DNA of 64,000 nt from Petrosia ficiformis (GCA_947044365.1 OX345636.1:50834746-50898745), one strand, 5' to 3'; counted from the first letter of the stretch, positions 46,376 to 58,641 are shown. Notes: generated from the letters alone by a model not told the origin. Program-made: numbers and translations.

Positions 46376-47975
46376 CTAGTAAAACTTTAGGTTAGCTTGC
46401 AGTTTTATTTCTTTCTGCTTGAATGCAGCAGCATACTGTACTAGTGAAACATTATACTTCTGTAGCTTTCTACTGAACTCCGCCTTTTCATCTGTTGTAT
46501 CTGGTAATTTCATCATAGTAAATTCATATTGCTGGAGAGGGATCAAACATGCATCTCAGTTTACAGGTCAGTATAATTAGCCATGCCACTTACAACTACA
46601 CAATGATACATATAGCTGCAGGTGATGTACAGGCTCACTGCACATGAGTATGATTCAATAGTCAAAACCTTCATTCTATTAATTTGTGCTATGCAATTCA
46701 AATTGAAGCCTCAAAAACTGCTAAAATGGGTTCCTATGGACTGAGTATGTATAGTTTTGATCTAACCTGAGTTATTCCTTTATTTCCCCCAATCACAACA
46801 GTTATTCCCAAGCCTTCATCTTCCAATTGAAAAAAAGGGTCTGATAGCTCCACCTTTGTTTTGATGCTTGGTTTCAAAACGTCTTGGCAGCAAGTAAGTG
46901 GGCATCTCCGAACTAAAGGTTATACGCTTAATGTCACAGTGCCACTACTGCAAGACCCCCCCCCCCCCCCCCTACTAGGCGTACAAATTTAGTTTGGAGA
47001 TGCCCCCTAAGAGTGTAAGGTACAGAGTTTCACCAAGAAGACTGAGACAAAATGCTGCTACTGCATCATCTTCTGTTACATTGTCATCATGCTCACTATC
47101 TTTACCTTTAATGCACGGTCCTTTAGATACAGTAATAGTCAAGTTAGTTACATACTTTTAAGTCTTTGTATCTATTCTCCAAGACTGCTTCTACCTGCAA
47201 TGTAGGCAGTTTGCTGGCAAGCAACTTGGACAAAATTAATTGCAGCCTTCATGTAATCTTCAGACACAACATTATCTATTGGTTGATCACACCGAATAGT
47301 ACATGTATCACTGCTGCCAAATGTAGGACCTACCCACATTTTGATGAATTCATTAATTTTGTGTTTAAATTTATGTATATATAATCCTTTGTGTTTAACC
47401 AGAATGGTTGATTTTCCTGGTCCTTGGAGACAATTTTATTAGCATTTCTGAAGATTTAAGGAAAATATAACTTGTGTGGCGGTTCATGTTATAACTACAA
47501 ATACCTACTAAAAGCTCATCCATATCAGATAGGAGCTGTAGGTACTCTTGAATTTGATCATAATACTCCTCAAAGGCAACTGATCTTGGTGCAAGACAGA
47601 AAGTATTTGGTGGTAGCTCAGTCTGTGGTTGACATTTCCTCCACTGCTTAGCTAACAAAATTGATGCATTAAATGGCAGAAGTGGAGTGCAAGAGATACC
47701 AACACTATTTATAGTTACTGCAGATAATGACATATTTAGTTTTGCATAGCTTACTAATTTCATTGGTGAAAGTCTCATCAACTTCTTCAAGAAATGAAAG
47801 AAAACTTCCAATATAGCGGCCATGGAATTTGATGGAAACACTCACAAAAATCAATGAGAGAGATCCTTTTCACTGTTAGATGGCATGTCTATCAAACTTC
47901 TCACAACACCTGCTTGGGTAAACCCACCAATCGTTAGCCTAGTTGATGACATTATGAAATTTGTTTCACCACTCA
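46376..47975 (-). pseudogene. Broken multi-exon gene with two in-frame stops
   Basis: Coding-like stretches follow each other on the minus strand. 47975 to 47395 reads STRLTIGGFTQAG, EKDLSH, then a stop (47851-47853), FL, a stop (47842-47844), and VFPSNSMAAILEVFF onward. 47390-47190 includes GPTFGSSDTCTIRCDQP. 47185-47145 reads VEAVLENRYKDLK. 47140-47020 includes AVAAFCLSLLGETLYLT. 46915-46768 includes VELSDPFFQLEDEGLGITVV. 46530-46376 ends KLQANLKFY and a stop. The two stops look like CGA-to-TGA and TGG-to-TGA changes within an expected EK-LS-RFLW-VFP motif. TIGGFTQ with that motif recalls DUF3987-type proteins seen in invertebrate genomes; I hold this weakly. A MITE lies between the last two exons but one. 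Confidence 0.5.
46903..47010. mobile_element. Small MITE with GGGCATCTCC ends and poly-C
   Basis: TGGGCATCTCCGAACTAAA at the left and TTTAGTTTGGAGATGCCCCC at the right form inverted ends; TAAG lies on both sides. The middle has a run of about 18 C (46956-46973). It sits in the broken gene. Confidence 0.65.
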
Positions 47976-49980
47976 CTGGGGAGGAACAATGGCATTAGCT
48001 ATATATAGTACAGCATGCACTCACTGTCAATCTGCCTGTGTCGTTTTTCCATGGGTGACCATTGAAAAGTTGGAGAAATAGTGCTTCGATTCTTTAGCTA
48101 CAGAATCAGCTACAGTAGTAGAAGTAGAGGCCATTCTAGAGGTAACATTTGCAAACTAATTCAGCATGTCATCGTTGCTCACATGACTGATTAATGTACT
48201 TTGATCCCTACTGCACTAAAACTGTAGAATTGAAGAATGAAATTTGCATGGAAGTTCTAGAGAGAACTCGCTTTCAAGTAGCGATAAAAACTACATAAGA
48301 GTGAAAATGTCACTTATCTACTCAGCCATTATTACAATAATATGTAATTTCCTAAGATCTTTCTGTAGTATATTGATGTGAACTTAATGATATAACTTCT
48401 GTGCTAGGAGTGTTTTAATTGTCTTTAGATATATAAAAAAGTATAATTTGCTGTATAACTATAATAGTTGTTTTCTACACATTTCACTTCAGCAGTAGGA
48501 TACCAGTATACAGATTCGTGTCTTTGGCCTTATACTTTCACACATTGTTTATATATTTGTCCTTCTAACATATATTCACATGAATATATAGCAGTTTCTC
48601 AAGCATAACCTGTTGTTGTATTTACTTGACCATATGCATGAGATCCTACTATCTTGATATTTAATGTTTTTATGTTATCTTATAAACTGAAGTGTCCTTT
48701 AAAATAAACATAAAGAGAATACGAGAATGTTCAATGTCTCGTGACGAGATACGGGTCTTGCAATTTTTTCCCAAATAGTTGCTAATATATTGCTAATATA
48801 TGGCTGATCATACACATAATTATGTGAACGTACTTCTGTTGAGATGGCGGCAGTCGTTGTTTTTTTCTAGCACAAGTACACCAGATATTCCCTACAAAGA
48901 AAATGAGAAACAGTGTTATTACTTACTGATAGCATTGATCAGCAGCGGTCTTTGGTGGTATAAGTTTTGATTTCAATGAAGCTGACATTGATGATGATGA
49001 ATTTGAATGTTGGGACAAGTCACTTGATTCTGATGATTCATCTTTAGGGCTCTAGAGTCCTGACGGCTAATTGACTGGGTTCAATTTCAGAATCTTGGTT
49101 GCTGCCGGCCATTAAATATTTTGTACATCTACCTTAATCTCAAACCCTTCTAAATCTGTAGTACTTTTAGATCTTGTACTGTAAATAAAAAAACTCCAAG
49201 CAGAGACAGAATATATAATAGCAGCTGGCCTAGCTGAGATATTTGTAAATGAGTTAATCCACTATACTCCACACTTGGTTTGATGTATTTGTGTTTTTGC
49301 CTACTGGCTTTGTTAAGACACTGTTAACATTGTTACACTTCAGTTCCGGGACAACATTAATGAATGGAACAACTTACATGCCTACGAACTCAGAATGTAT
49401 ATATAAAAATATCTTGTATGTTGAACTGAGTGGGTTACCACAGTACCAGTAGACCCACATCTATGAAAAAGATGTGTAACCTTGCTAGGACAGCACATGT
49501 GATATCATTTTCTCTACACCCCCTCATGATAAAAGATGCCAGGGCCTCCATTTTTGTACCTTCTTAGCCTGCCAGATAAGCAGCTAAAACAGCTTTTGCC
49601 TTTCTGATTGTATTTATAGTGGCCCTGTCTATTACAGTGGCAGCAGTTACTATATAGTCATCTTGGAACAGTTATCTCTTCAGCTTTCTTCTTTTTCAGT
49701 CAAGTAGCCTCACTGAGCTGGTTTTGTATTTAGAAGTGTTAGTTGCAATCTCTTCTTTGCTCCAAATGGCATACACTTGAATCCACTGTCACAGACTTTA
49801 ATTTCTCTATGTGCACACCCAATTGGTGGTCTAATTTGTTTTATATTTGTACCAACTCCACATCCATCAGTTATAACTTGCACTTGTTTTGAACTGAATA
49901 CCAAAAAATACATTTGAATACCAAAATAACAAGCAAATATCCAAATAAAGTTAACATTCATTTCAGTCATAATGTATATA
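47976..49980. other. Spacer with possible exon remnants
   Basis: A minus-strand stretch at 48040-48140 can be read as DSVAKESKHYFSNF and may be the preceding exon of the broken gene. 48965-49050 on + reads FNEADIDDDEFE and may be a decayed acidic N-terminus. 49710-49870 on - reads GVGTNIKQIRPPIGC. None can be joined into a gene. Confidence 0.35.
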
Positions 49981-49984
49981 TAAT

Positions 49985-50240
49985 CATATATATGTATATT
50001 ATATAGTATGCTAATACGTCCTATATACAAAATATAGTTTTGTGTCCAAGGATGTGATATAGCCCAACCCTGCGAGGGCTATATCACATCCGAGGACACA
50101 AAACGAGGGTCCTATATTCAGTATATAGGACTATTAGCATACTATATACAATATATTTTATGATGGTGACATCTTGTGCATAGTGTGCAAATGGAAGGTC
50201 TATATATCAAAGGGATGATGTCACCGTCATACTATATATA
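49985..50240. repeat. Nested palindromic element, third copy
   Basis: Same family as 186-780: ATATAGTATGCTAATACG, then the GATGTGATATAGCC palindrome, then GATGGTGACATC and GATGATGTCACC arms. Confidence 0.75.
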
Positions 50241-50329
50241 ATTATATATATATATTTGTGTATTTTATAATATGTATATTTTTCTACATGTATATGCTCA
50301 GGATGTTCTACATGTTATTTGTTAATGTA

Positions 50330-50960
50330 CCTCATTATTTCAATGCATACATATCAGGCAGTCTGCTGTGTTACTATAGAGTAGCATGTTTTCAATTGGA
50401 CATTAGTTCATTAGCTTGGATACTGAGTATTAACTAGGTTGCTGGTTATGCCATGTGCTTTATTAAGGTGTACATTTTGGTGTTGTTTGCACAAGTGTAC
50501 AGGATATTGCTAGTGTGGTGTGTTCTTTATAGAGCAGCATGTTTTCAACTGGACTTAAGTTCATGCTGCTTATGCCATATGCTTGTAATTTGGTATTGTT
50601 TGCACAAGATGTATTAGCTGAAGTGTGAAGTGTACAGGATATTGCTTGTGTGGTGTGTTCTTTATAGAGCAGCATGTTTTCAACTGGACATAAGTTCATG
50701 CTGGTTATGCCATATGCTTGTAATTTGCAGTGTTCTGCCCACACTGGTCGGGAATACCCACCTCTCAGATAATTTAACCACCTCTCAGATGAATTAACCA
50801 CCTCTCAGATAAAACATATACAGGCTATTGAGATAGTATTAAGTATATACTGGATAAACAGCACTAAATACAAGTTAGAATCCAACCACCACTCTAAATA
50901 TCCTGGGCAGAACACTGAATTTGGTATTGTTTGCACAAGATGTCACTATAAACTCACACA
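50330..50960. repeat. Tandem repeat of about 150 bp, three units
   Basis: Each unit has AGCATGTTTTCAACTGGAC, GGTTATGCCATATGCTTG and GGTATTGTTTGCACAAG. The third unit is interrupted by a 190-bp insertion at 50728-50917. The minus-strand ORF over this region is a by-product of the repeats. Confidence 0.75.
50728..50917. mobile_element. 190-bp MITE with CAGTGTTCTGCCCA ends
   Basis: Perfect 14-base terminal inverted repeat (CAGTGTTCTGCCCA and TGGGCAGAACACTG), flanked by AATTTG on both sides (50722-50727 and 50918-50923). Inside, ACCACCTCTCAGATAA occurs about three times in tandem. Confidence 0.8.
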
Positions 50961-51343
50961 TTTATTGTTAGTAAGCAATCATACAAATGTTCTAGGACAG
51001 CTGGTGTTGATAATACAAGTACATGTACATATATATAATATATGTATATTATTACAATACACTAAGTATATGCACACAAGTGTATGTACATGTATGTATG
51101 TGTACTCCTGTTGTCAAGTTTGAAGTGTACATGATAATTCATTTACATGTAGTCATTATTTCAATATTATTTTATTCTTATCCCCCTTTCTATAGATCAT
51201 ATAACTCATAGAAGCTCTACTGCAAGTTTGCAATACAATGTATATTTTTACATTCAGAAAAAGGTTTTGTTCAAAAGGTGAATACACATTTTGTGTTAAG
51301 ACCAAACAAACAACATTCATAGTTTCTCAGGCATGTAGCAAGT

Positions 51344-51495
51344 TTTTATGGCCCAGAGGGCCATCCCTATGATTGCTTTCCCACGGGTTCGATGTATGTT
51401 TATATATTTATATTCTTGTGTCACATACACGAGTATGTGTTGTATACGTAGTTAAGGAAGTTTCGTCATTCCCGGGGGCTCAGTCAAAATATATT
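51344..51495 (-). repeat. Terminal fragment of the ATCCCTATGA MITE family
   Basis: ATCCCTATGATTGCTTTCCC followed by CACGGGTTCGATG and GGGGGCTCAGTC corresponds to the right end of the full elements in reverse orientation. 51500-52230 otherwise holds a partial copy of the TGACCTCA MITE (51600-51690) and no gene. Confidence 0.7.
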
Positions 51496-52234
51496 TCTAA
51501 AGTTCTTAAGACCTGAAATGTTTGACACACCCCCAATTAAAAGTAAATCTTGTCTATCTTTAATTAGCTTTTGATTTTTTCCACACATCAATGAACATGT
51601 TTGCCAGTATCCAGAACATCATCTTGTCAAAGTCACCATGACCTCAGGATAATGTCCCTACCTTTAGCTTGGAAGGACAAACAATCTTTTTAGAGTACCA
51701 AAGCCGATATCAAGTGTAAAATGTAAATAATTCAAACTGTCACTCCAGGAACATTTTATTATTACAGTCCATCTGTTATTATTTATGATCTAAAGAGAAA
51801 AGGTATGGCATCTACTAATATTCCCTACAAAAGCATAGTGTTAGTTTACTGTAGTAGGGATATTGATTCTAAAAAGGAATCAAAGATTACCTATTTTAAT
51901 AGTACTACACCCATCATTAATTATCAATGAAATCAATATTAGTTTGAGTAATTCTAGGAAATGTTAGTACATGCTCTCATGGTAATCATATTCATCACTT
52001 GTAAACAAGTAATGAATTTGCCCTCAATGATACTATACTAACATGAGAAAATGGTAATCGTTTCTTGGAATGAGAGTTGCTAGAATACCTAACTGCACCT
52101 GCATCTCAGGGAAAAAAAAACATGATACTAACACAACAGTATATAAACATCTTTATAATCTTGTATGTGTATAATACTTCAGTTCGTTTGTGTTTAATAT
52201 TTTTATTACACTAATTTTGTTCAAGGTGACAATC

Positions 52235-53148
52235 ATGCCTGGTTCAAATGAGTGGGCACACGGAATCTGCTGCTGCTTTGACGACTGTTCTATATGTGAG
52301 TATTTATAGCACTCTTTACAGTGCAATACATGTATTAATGTAGTATTAGAGTAGAGTAATAGAGGTTGAGATTAAACAATGCAAAAGGCGATTGCATTAT
52401 GTAATTGCGACCTTTATTGGCACCACCTGAGTGCCTGCAATAAAATACATATGGCTAATGGGTGGTATAAGTATTTATGTATTAGTTATAGCACTCTGTA
52501 GTGCAATACATGTTTTAATGTGGTATTAGAGTGGGGCAATAAAGGTTGAGATTAAACAATTCCCTCGCTTTGCTTGTGCATTATGTAATTGAGACCTTTA
52601 TTGGTCCCAACCGAGTGCACGCATTGCACTCTAAAAGGTGGTATAAATGTGCATTGCGTGATTTAAAGCACTGGCAGGGGATAACTTCCTACAATCTCAT
52701 TGGTCAGAATTTCATGAATTTTATTATTTATTGTAGATTTGCATAGAAAAAACCCTAGCTTGCACTAGAGAATTCAACAATAGCCACAAATAAGCTCTTC
52801 GATGTTTTGATGCATTATAGTACCTAGATAAGTTAAGTATTCCTGATGGTGAAAGTGGCTGTCTATACCTCCTTGGCATGTGTACTCCTTTCTATAAGTG
52901 TTATGCACGGGATAGTTTGTGTACAAACATTAGACAACAAAGAGATATATCTGGAACACAATGTGGAGACTGGTTATAAACAACATGCTGCTTTCCACTG
53001 TCACTTGCGCAGGAATCACAGTTTAAAAAAATAAATCATTACTGATATAAAATATTATTATCCTGTTTCAGTCAAATATTTTATTCTTCATTTTGTTTTT
53101 TTTTTCCTTCTACAGGAGATGAAGGAACTGCGTATGGAACGGAGTTAA
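52235..53148 (+). pseudogene. PLAC8-like gene, probably broken
   Basis: Exon 52235-52295 encodes MPGSNEWAHGICCCFDDCSI before a GT donor, the typical W-x-x-G-x-C-x-C-x-D-D-C start of the PLAC8 (Cys-rich) domain. 52837 to about 53020 reads GCLYLLGMCTPFYKCYARD, ISGTQCGDWL, then a TAA stop (52977-52979), then TTCCFPLSLAQE, the remainder of the domain. No GT donor follows LAQ. The last exon 53116-53148 reads EMKELRMERS and stop after a pyrimidine tract and CAG. The domain order is complete, but the stop, the missing donor and an unclear acceptor before 52837 indicate a pseudogene. The first intron is filled by a duplicated repeat. PLAC8 proteins are small Cys-rich proteins of varied roles. Confidence 0.65.
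52300..52640. repeat. Direct repeat of about 190 bp in the PLAC8 intron
   Basis: GTGCAATACATGTATTAATG, GTTGAGATTAAACAAT, ATTATGTAATTG and CCTTTATTGG occur at 52320-52430 and again at 52500-52610, each with inverted ends (TAGAGT / GCACTC types). Two adjacent copies of a small inverted-repeat element. Confidence 0.65.
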
Positions 53149-53289
53149 GCAACTCGGACGCTGACAGTTATACATACAAGCTACATTTTAATTATATTTT
53201 AGTTACTATAAATATGACACTATAATAATTATTGCTTGGTTATTAGTATTTTTTGAAAATAAATAATAACAAATTATATATTATATCTG

Positions 53290-53700
53290 ATCAATAATAG
53301 TCGCGTACTCAGCTCAGACTTATTATTGCCGAAAACATTAATGGTCTCGTCCCCAGTCTCCCTGCCCACGACCTCGGCCACACAATGGGGACACACCCGC
53401 GTGAGAGCCTGGGATCGAGGCAATGCAGAAAATGGTGCAGGGAGAAGAGGACAAAAGGTTAAGTTTTTTTTACATTGCATTGTTTGCTTTTTAGACCATT
53501 GCCAAAAAATGTGTGCAAGCTGGTCTCAGGTGGTGGCTAAAAGGGATGGTGTACGTAGACAGATTCTAGAGAAGACTATAATCACAAATGAAACTCTGCC
53601 ATTATTTGTCACAACAGACTATATTGAGCCATTTTTTATGTCATTAATTACAATTGAACATTTGTTGACTGTTTTTTACTCTCTATAGTTTAAATACTAT
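53290..53700. repeat. GC-rich dispersed-repeat candidate
   Basis: GGTCTCGTCCCCAGTCTCCC, ACACCCGCGTGAGAGCCTGG and GGTGCAGGGAGAAG are far richer in GC than the surroundings and partly inverted to one another. A 120-aa ORF covers it but has no recognisable features. Confidence 0.35.
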
Positions 53701-53857
53701 TGAGGTGCTTATTAAGGATTAGACATTTTAAATTGTGATTTATCAAGGGCTCAAACTTTCACCAAAGACTTCACAGTATGACAAATCGAAGGATCTCATT
53801 GAAACAGAAGGTATTTCTATAATTATTATTTTATTTAGACTTCATTTAAAGTCCGTT

Positions 53858-54060
53858 TACATTCATGATGACCTCAAAATTATGATATGATGTCTTTATA
53901 TGTAATTTAGTGTATACTTTAACGTCATAAGGTTAATACATGATTATACTGTAACTCAATAATGAAGTGAAATTTGATATACACAAAAAGAACAGGAAGG
54001 ATAATTGATTCCAAACTAAAGTTATGAACATTTTTCTGAGGTCATAGTGAACATGAATGA
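53858..54060. mobile_element. MITE with TGACCTCA ends, reverse copy
   Basis: Reverse-oriented relative of 44731-44955, with ATTCATGATGACCTCA and CTGAGGTCATAGTGAAC at its ends. Confidence 0.65.
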
Positions 54061-54269
54061 CCTTTAATTAAAACTCCCTGCAATCTGATTGGGCAGTATC
54101 TAAATCACTTATAACAGAGGTGTAGCCACACATGGGGCCATGCTCGGGCAAACTTTTTATTGACAAGTGAATGTGGCAATTATTCCACTTCATTTCATTC
54201 ATTTGTTGCTATTGTAAATAAAAGTTATTGAACAGACTAGAACTTAGTATAACCAACAAGATATGTAAC

Positions 54270-54710
54270 AACCTATGACTGCTTTGTGGTGTCCAGCATT
54301 CAGTAATCACAGCTGACTTTATCATGCCTAGAAACACAACAGCCTTTTATACATTTATTATTTTGATTTTCTACTCTCTTTACCTTTTAAGGGACCTCGT
54401 AGACCTTAGGAATATATTTCAGGTAGAATAGCAGTTTGTAGTGTGTACATAAGCTACAAGCAGCTTACTTCTGTAGAGCTTGAGCACGCGTTCTATTACG
54501 CACCACGCTTATTAATTGACCGAGCACCCCGGAATGCCTTAACTTTCTTAACTACGTATACAATGCATACTCGTGTAAGTGACAAGTGACGCAAGAAAAA
54601 AATTAAATAAATAAATAAATATATATATAATTATATTGTATATATGTATATATATATATTAAACCCCGTGGAAAGCAATTATAGGTATGGCCCTATATAC
54701 GGGCCATAAA
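54270..54710 (+). mobile_element. ATCCCTATGA MITE family, copy
   Basis: The left end CCTATGACTGCTTTGTGG and right end GGAAAGCAATTATAGG are inverted to each other. Shared interior: GAACTTTAGGAATATATTTC type block, GAGCTTGAGCACGCG, TTAATTGACCGAGC, ACTACGTATACAATGCATAC, then an AT tract and CCCCGTGG. 54711-55500 has no gene. Confidence 0.7.
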
Positions 54711-55501
54711 ATACTTACCTGACTAATTTGTAGTCCAATTTCAAACCTTCCAAGTGTTTAGTTAAATAGCATTTGTTATTCTGTTGATTAATTAAGGGAT
54801 GGATATTATAGCTAATGACACAAGATTGGAAACAGATCACATGAGCAACTAAATGATTTAAACCATGGCAAACAATGTCTGTAACAGCTGTTCAGATACT
54901 TTCTTGTTGGCGTGAGAGAAAAGCAGAGTTTTCTACAGCAACTAAAACTTTGCATCAGACTTACTGTAGGTTTACAGTGTCTAGTATACCTCACAGATCA
55001 ATTATTATTAAATTTGTGATTTTTTGAGTACTGAACTGCTGCAGTACTACCGCTTTTTAAGTTGTAGCGGAACACATCTGAAAGTTTGTGTTTCTATAAC
55101 TACCAGTTAGAATGATTTTATTATGCATTACTGGACAAGGGCATTGCAAATGGGTCTATGTAGTAGGGACAACCTTAGTGCTACTAACCTTGGATGAAAC
55201 TATATAGGTTTTTTTTTTGGTGTCAGAACACTGGAGTCTATTTTCTTCTTGGGCATGTACATTTGCATACCCAATTTTTAACTGGTTATTATGATCTTCA
55301 GTTAACTAGTTTTTCAGTTTAAATACACACACAACACTATGTCATACATACAAATACATGTAGCAAGTACACTTGGTAAGGTGGAGGAAGAAAGATATAA
55401 GTGAGGTCTACCACCTGAAGTAGTGACAAAAGCAGGGGTCGAAATGTTCAGTTTTTATTAATTTTATTATTAATAAAAACAAGTGTATATAGAGAAAAAA
55501 A

Positions 55502-55875
55502 CATCCCTATGATTGCTTTACAAATTTAAGTGAAGATAAAAGTATCCTTATGACTGCTTTGTGGTGTCCAGAATTCAGTAATCATGGCTGACTTTATCAA
55601 GCATGAAAGACAACAGCTTATTATAGTTATTATTTTGATTATCTACTCTCCTGACCTTTCAAAGGACCTTGTAGAACTTTAGGAATATATTTCAGGCAGA
55701 ATAGCTAGCTATTAGTTACAGTTTCTATGTATAAGCTCAACAGCTTTCTTTCTGCTGGTGTGTAGAGCTTGATCGCGCGTTCTTTTACGCGCCACGCCCA
55801 TTAATTGACCGAGCCCCCGGGAATGATGTAACTTCCTTAACTACGTATACAATCCATACTCGCGTAGGTGACACA

Positions 55876-55914
<39 letters not shown>

Positions 55915-55975
55915 ATACATCGAACCCGTGGGAAAGCAATCATAGGGATGGCCCTACGGGCCATAATAAAAATTC
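55502..55975 (+). mobile_element. ATCCCTATGA MITE family, full copy
   Basis: ATCCCTATGATTGCTTT at 55503-55519 is the reverse complement of AAAGCAATCATAGGGAT at 55933-55949, followed by GGCCCTACGGGCCAT. A second start (TATCCTTATGACTGCTTT) at 55543 suggests a nested or duplicated end. It defines the ends of the family. Confidence 0.75.
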
Positions 55976-56830
55976 AATTGTGTTAATAAGGCTCAATAAT
56001 CAACTCCATTGAATATTTGTATATGATTGTTCGTTTATTTGCATTCTCTTTTATTATACACTATACAGTTTGTGTGATTAGACAATATAAGATTTCTGAG
56101 CTACAAGTCCATGAAATATACATTCCAGTGATGAATACTAAGGTACATGATAGATATTCTCCATGTCATACAATGTATATAACCATTAAGGTGGCGGGTA
56201 AGCAACCACATGTAATTTTTGTAAAAATTAAATCTTAATACATCTGGAACTTCACCAAGGTATGCAGTCAAGAAACGCTCTTCCACCAATGAGATTTCTT
56301 TAACTCCAATCATACTACATGTAATACAACTTACAGAAAGGGGTACGGAGCCTTTTCCAAAAAAAAAAGTCAAGCCGATAGCTTGTGCTACCAAAAAAAT
56401 GACAGATCAAACATTGCTATCACATAGTGTACCGTATCAACTAAATTCTCGGTACCCCCCTGTAAGATGGACCTACATCCCTCCAGAATAAATTTGAAAT
56501 CTTATTCCTTTGTAGTCTTCATGAAAGAATGTTTCTTAGAGCTACGATATCCAGCCAATGTCGCCTGCTTTTAAACTGTCAGAAAGACTCTATCTTTTTC
56601 AAAACATTTGACTATGTGTCTTTTAGCCAAAGTGTAAGTGTAGAATTGTTATCTTTTTTTATAAACAAGATGTAATCATTGTGTTTAAAAATAATTTATG
56701 CATTATGCGCCACCTTAAAGATGTCATGTTTGTAATATTCAAGCATATACAATGTACCTTGTTTTTGATTACTGATATTGCTAATACTTATAAACAATTC
56801 ATTCTAGTAACAGGGTCTTATATAGAGTTT

Positions 56831-57256
56831 TTATGGCCTGTAGGGCCATCTATATGATAGCTTTTCACGGGGTTTAATGTATAATTATTATATGTACATG
56901 ATGTATATATATATTCTTGTATCACTGGCGTGAGAATGCGTTGTATACATGTATGTAAGGAAGTTTGTCATTCCGGGGGGCTCAGTCAATTAATGGGCGT
57001 GATGCATAATAAAACGAGTGCTCAAGCTCTATAGACAAGCAGAAAGTAAGTTGTTTGTATACATGTAGCTTACAAAGAAAAGAAACTGTAACTAATAGCT
57101 AGCTATTCTACCTGAATTATATTCCTAAAGTTCTACAAGGTCCTTTAAAAGGTAAGGAGAGTAGATAATCAAAATAGTAACTTTTGTCTGCACGAATGAT
57201 AAAGTTAGCCATGATAACTGAATGCAGGACACCACAAAGCACTAAATCATAAGGAT
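56831..57256 (-). mobile_element. ATCCCTATGA MITE family, reverse copy
   Basis: Same element on the minus strand: TTATGGCCTGTAGGGCCAT at the left and CAAAGCACTAAATCATAAGG at the right. 55976-56830 between it and the previous copy has only short ORFs without features. Confidence 0.7.
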
Positions 57257-58028
57257 ACGTTTTTTAGGAAGATTCTACTGGTGTGGGGCGTGTGAAGCCT
57301 AAGGGTGTGTGGGGACATGAGTACTTGTTACTATATTTACTACTTCATTGATGTATATTTGTATGCTAATCCTATTAATTAATTAAGCTGTTACATCTTA
57401 CATAATATCATACTTTTTCAAAATCTCTGGGGTGTAGGAGCCAATCCCAGGGCAAAACAGTACAACACTATATAGGAATTTTTTTGTGTAATTAAATGGT
57501 AGGTATATAACTTATACCTACCTATTCCATTTGTATTTCATAAGCTGGTTTTCTCAGAACTGGTCACATATGTACAATTTAGCTATATTCTTTATCTGAC
57601 ATGTAAGTTTCCATTCTCTTATCAACAATGAAAATAGCCCATGTTTTCAATATTGCATGCTTAAATTATGAATATCAAGATAGGCCTATGTGATGTCTGT
57701 GGTTTTCAGGTCGGGTATACATGTATATGTATATGGTATATATTGTGCCTGACGGTGCCTATCACTACTATTGTTGTTACTGTTAACTTAATACATAATG
57801 ATACATATAGATGTATACAATGCCATACTATTAGATGTACATATATTTACTGTTCTATTATCAGTGAATTGCAGAATGTTCAAGAGTAAAAATTCCTTCA
57901 TTTCTTTCCATAAATTAGGAATGTTTCATGATATACTGTACAATATTTCATCAGGACTAGTGTACATGTACATATACATGTGTTTTAGATCTTTACTTTT
58001 TGATTTCAGCTTTTTTCAATGAGCGAAT
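57257..58028. other. Spacer without recognisable gene
   Basis: Only short ORFs without domain features; a small inverted pair (GGTAGGTATATAAC / TTATACCTACC) at 57500-57525. Confidence 0.5.
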
Positions 58029-58036
58029 ATACAAAT

Positions 58037-58641
58037 TAGAGCTGGGCGATAGTGCAATTTTTTACTATCCCGATAGTGATACTGTATGTTCACGATATTA
58101 CGATATAAAACGATAGTTAATTAGTTACATTTATTTGTATTACATAGGAATGATACAATGACAAAAAAGACTTAAGTTACTATGACATCAATATTTTTTT
58201 ATTTCGAAAAATTTAATTTCTGAAAAACAAACAAAATTTGACAAGATAATTGAATATATGCACTGTCAGAACAAGATGATGATTTTCGAGATGAAAATGC
58301 AGATTAGAAGTGCCACCAGTATACTTTAATTCTTTTTTACACAACTTACAAACCACTTCAGTTCGTTTCTTCTTTTCTGTCCTTCCATCAGTACTAGTTT
58401 CAAACCCAAAAAATTTCCATACTAAACTAGTAGCTCGCTCCAATGGTACGAGTAGTGTTGTCTCCACGGTTGTCTCCTGAGAACATCAACTTCCATTTTT
58501 AATTCAACATGAGGTCAATAATGGTATGCGCATGCGCAAACCCACGTGCAAACTATCGACAGTGAAAAAGGTGAATATCGCGAACGATTGGAGCTCTATT
58601 ATCAACGATATGTCGGAATTTTCGAATATCGCCCAGCCTTA
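58037..58641 (-). mobile_element. Non-autonomous hAT element keeping a BED-finger exon (605 bp)
   Basis: Terminal inverted repeats TAGAGCTGGGCGATA and TATCGCCCAGCCTTA, with the exact 8-bp target duplication ATACAAAT at 58029-58036 and 58642-58649. Subterminal ACGATA/TATCG motifs lie at both ends. The interior holds the N-terminal part of a transposase gene on the minus strand; the catalytic domain is missing. Confidence 0.9.
58213..58467 (-). pseudogene. hAT transposase N-terminal BED zinc finger (truncated)
   Basis: The 84-aa ORF reads SLVWKFFGFE, then VVCKLCKKELKYTGGTSN and LHFHLENHH, the aromatic-start C-x2-C-xn-H-x3-5-H pattern of a BED zinc finger, which binds transposon ends. It continues into a hydrophobic tail after the point where the rest of the transposase should begin, so it is a leftover of an internal deletion. 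It could still yield a DNA-binding fragment. Confidence 0.75.

Noticed and set aside
50463..50801. 112-aa ORF with internal repeats
   Set aside because: It is a by-product of the 150-bp tandem repeat and runs into the inserted MITE.
53326..53688. 120-aa ORF
   Set aside because: It covers a GC-rich inverted repeat and unrelated AT-rich sequence; no recognisable features.
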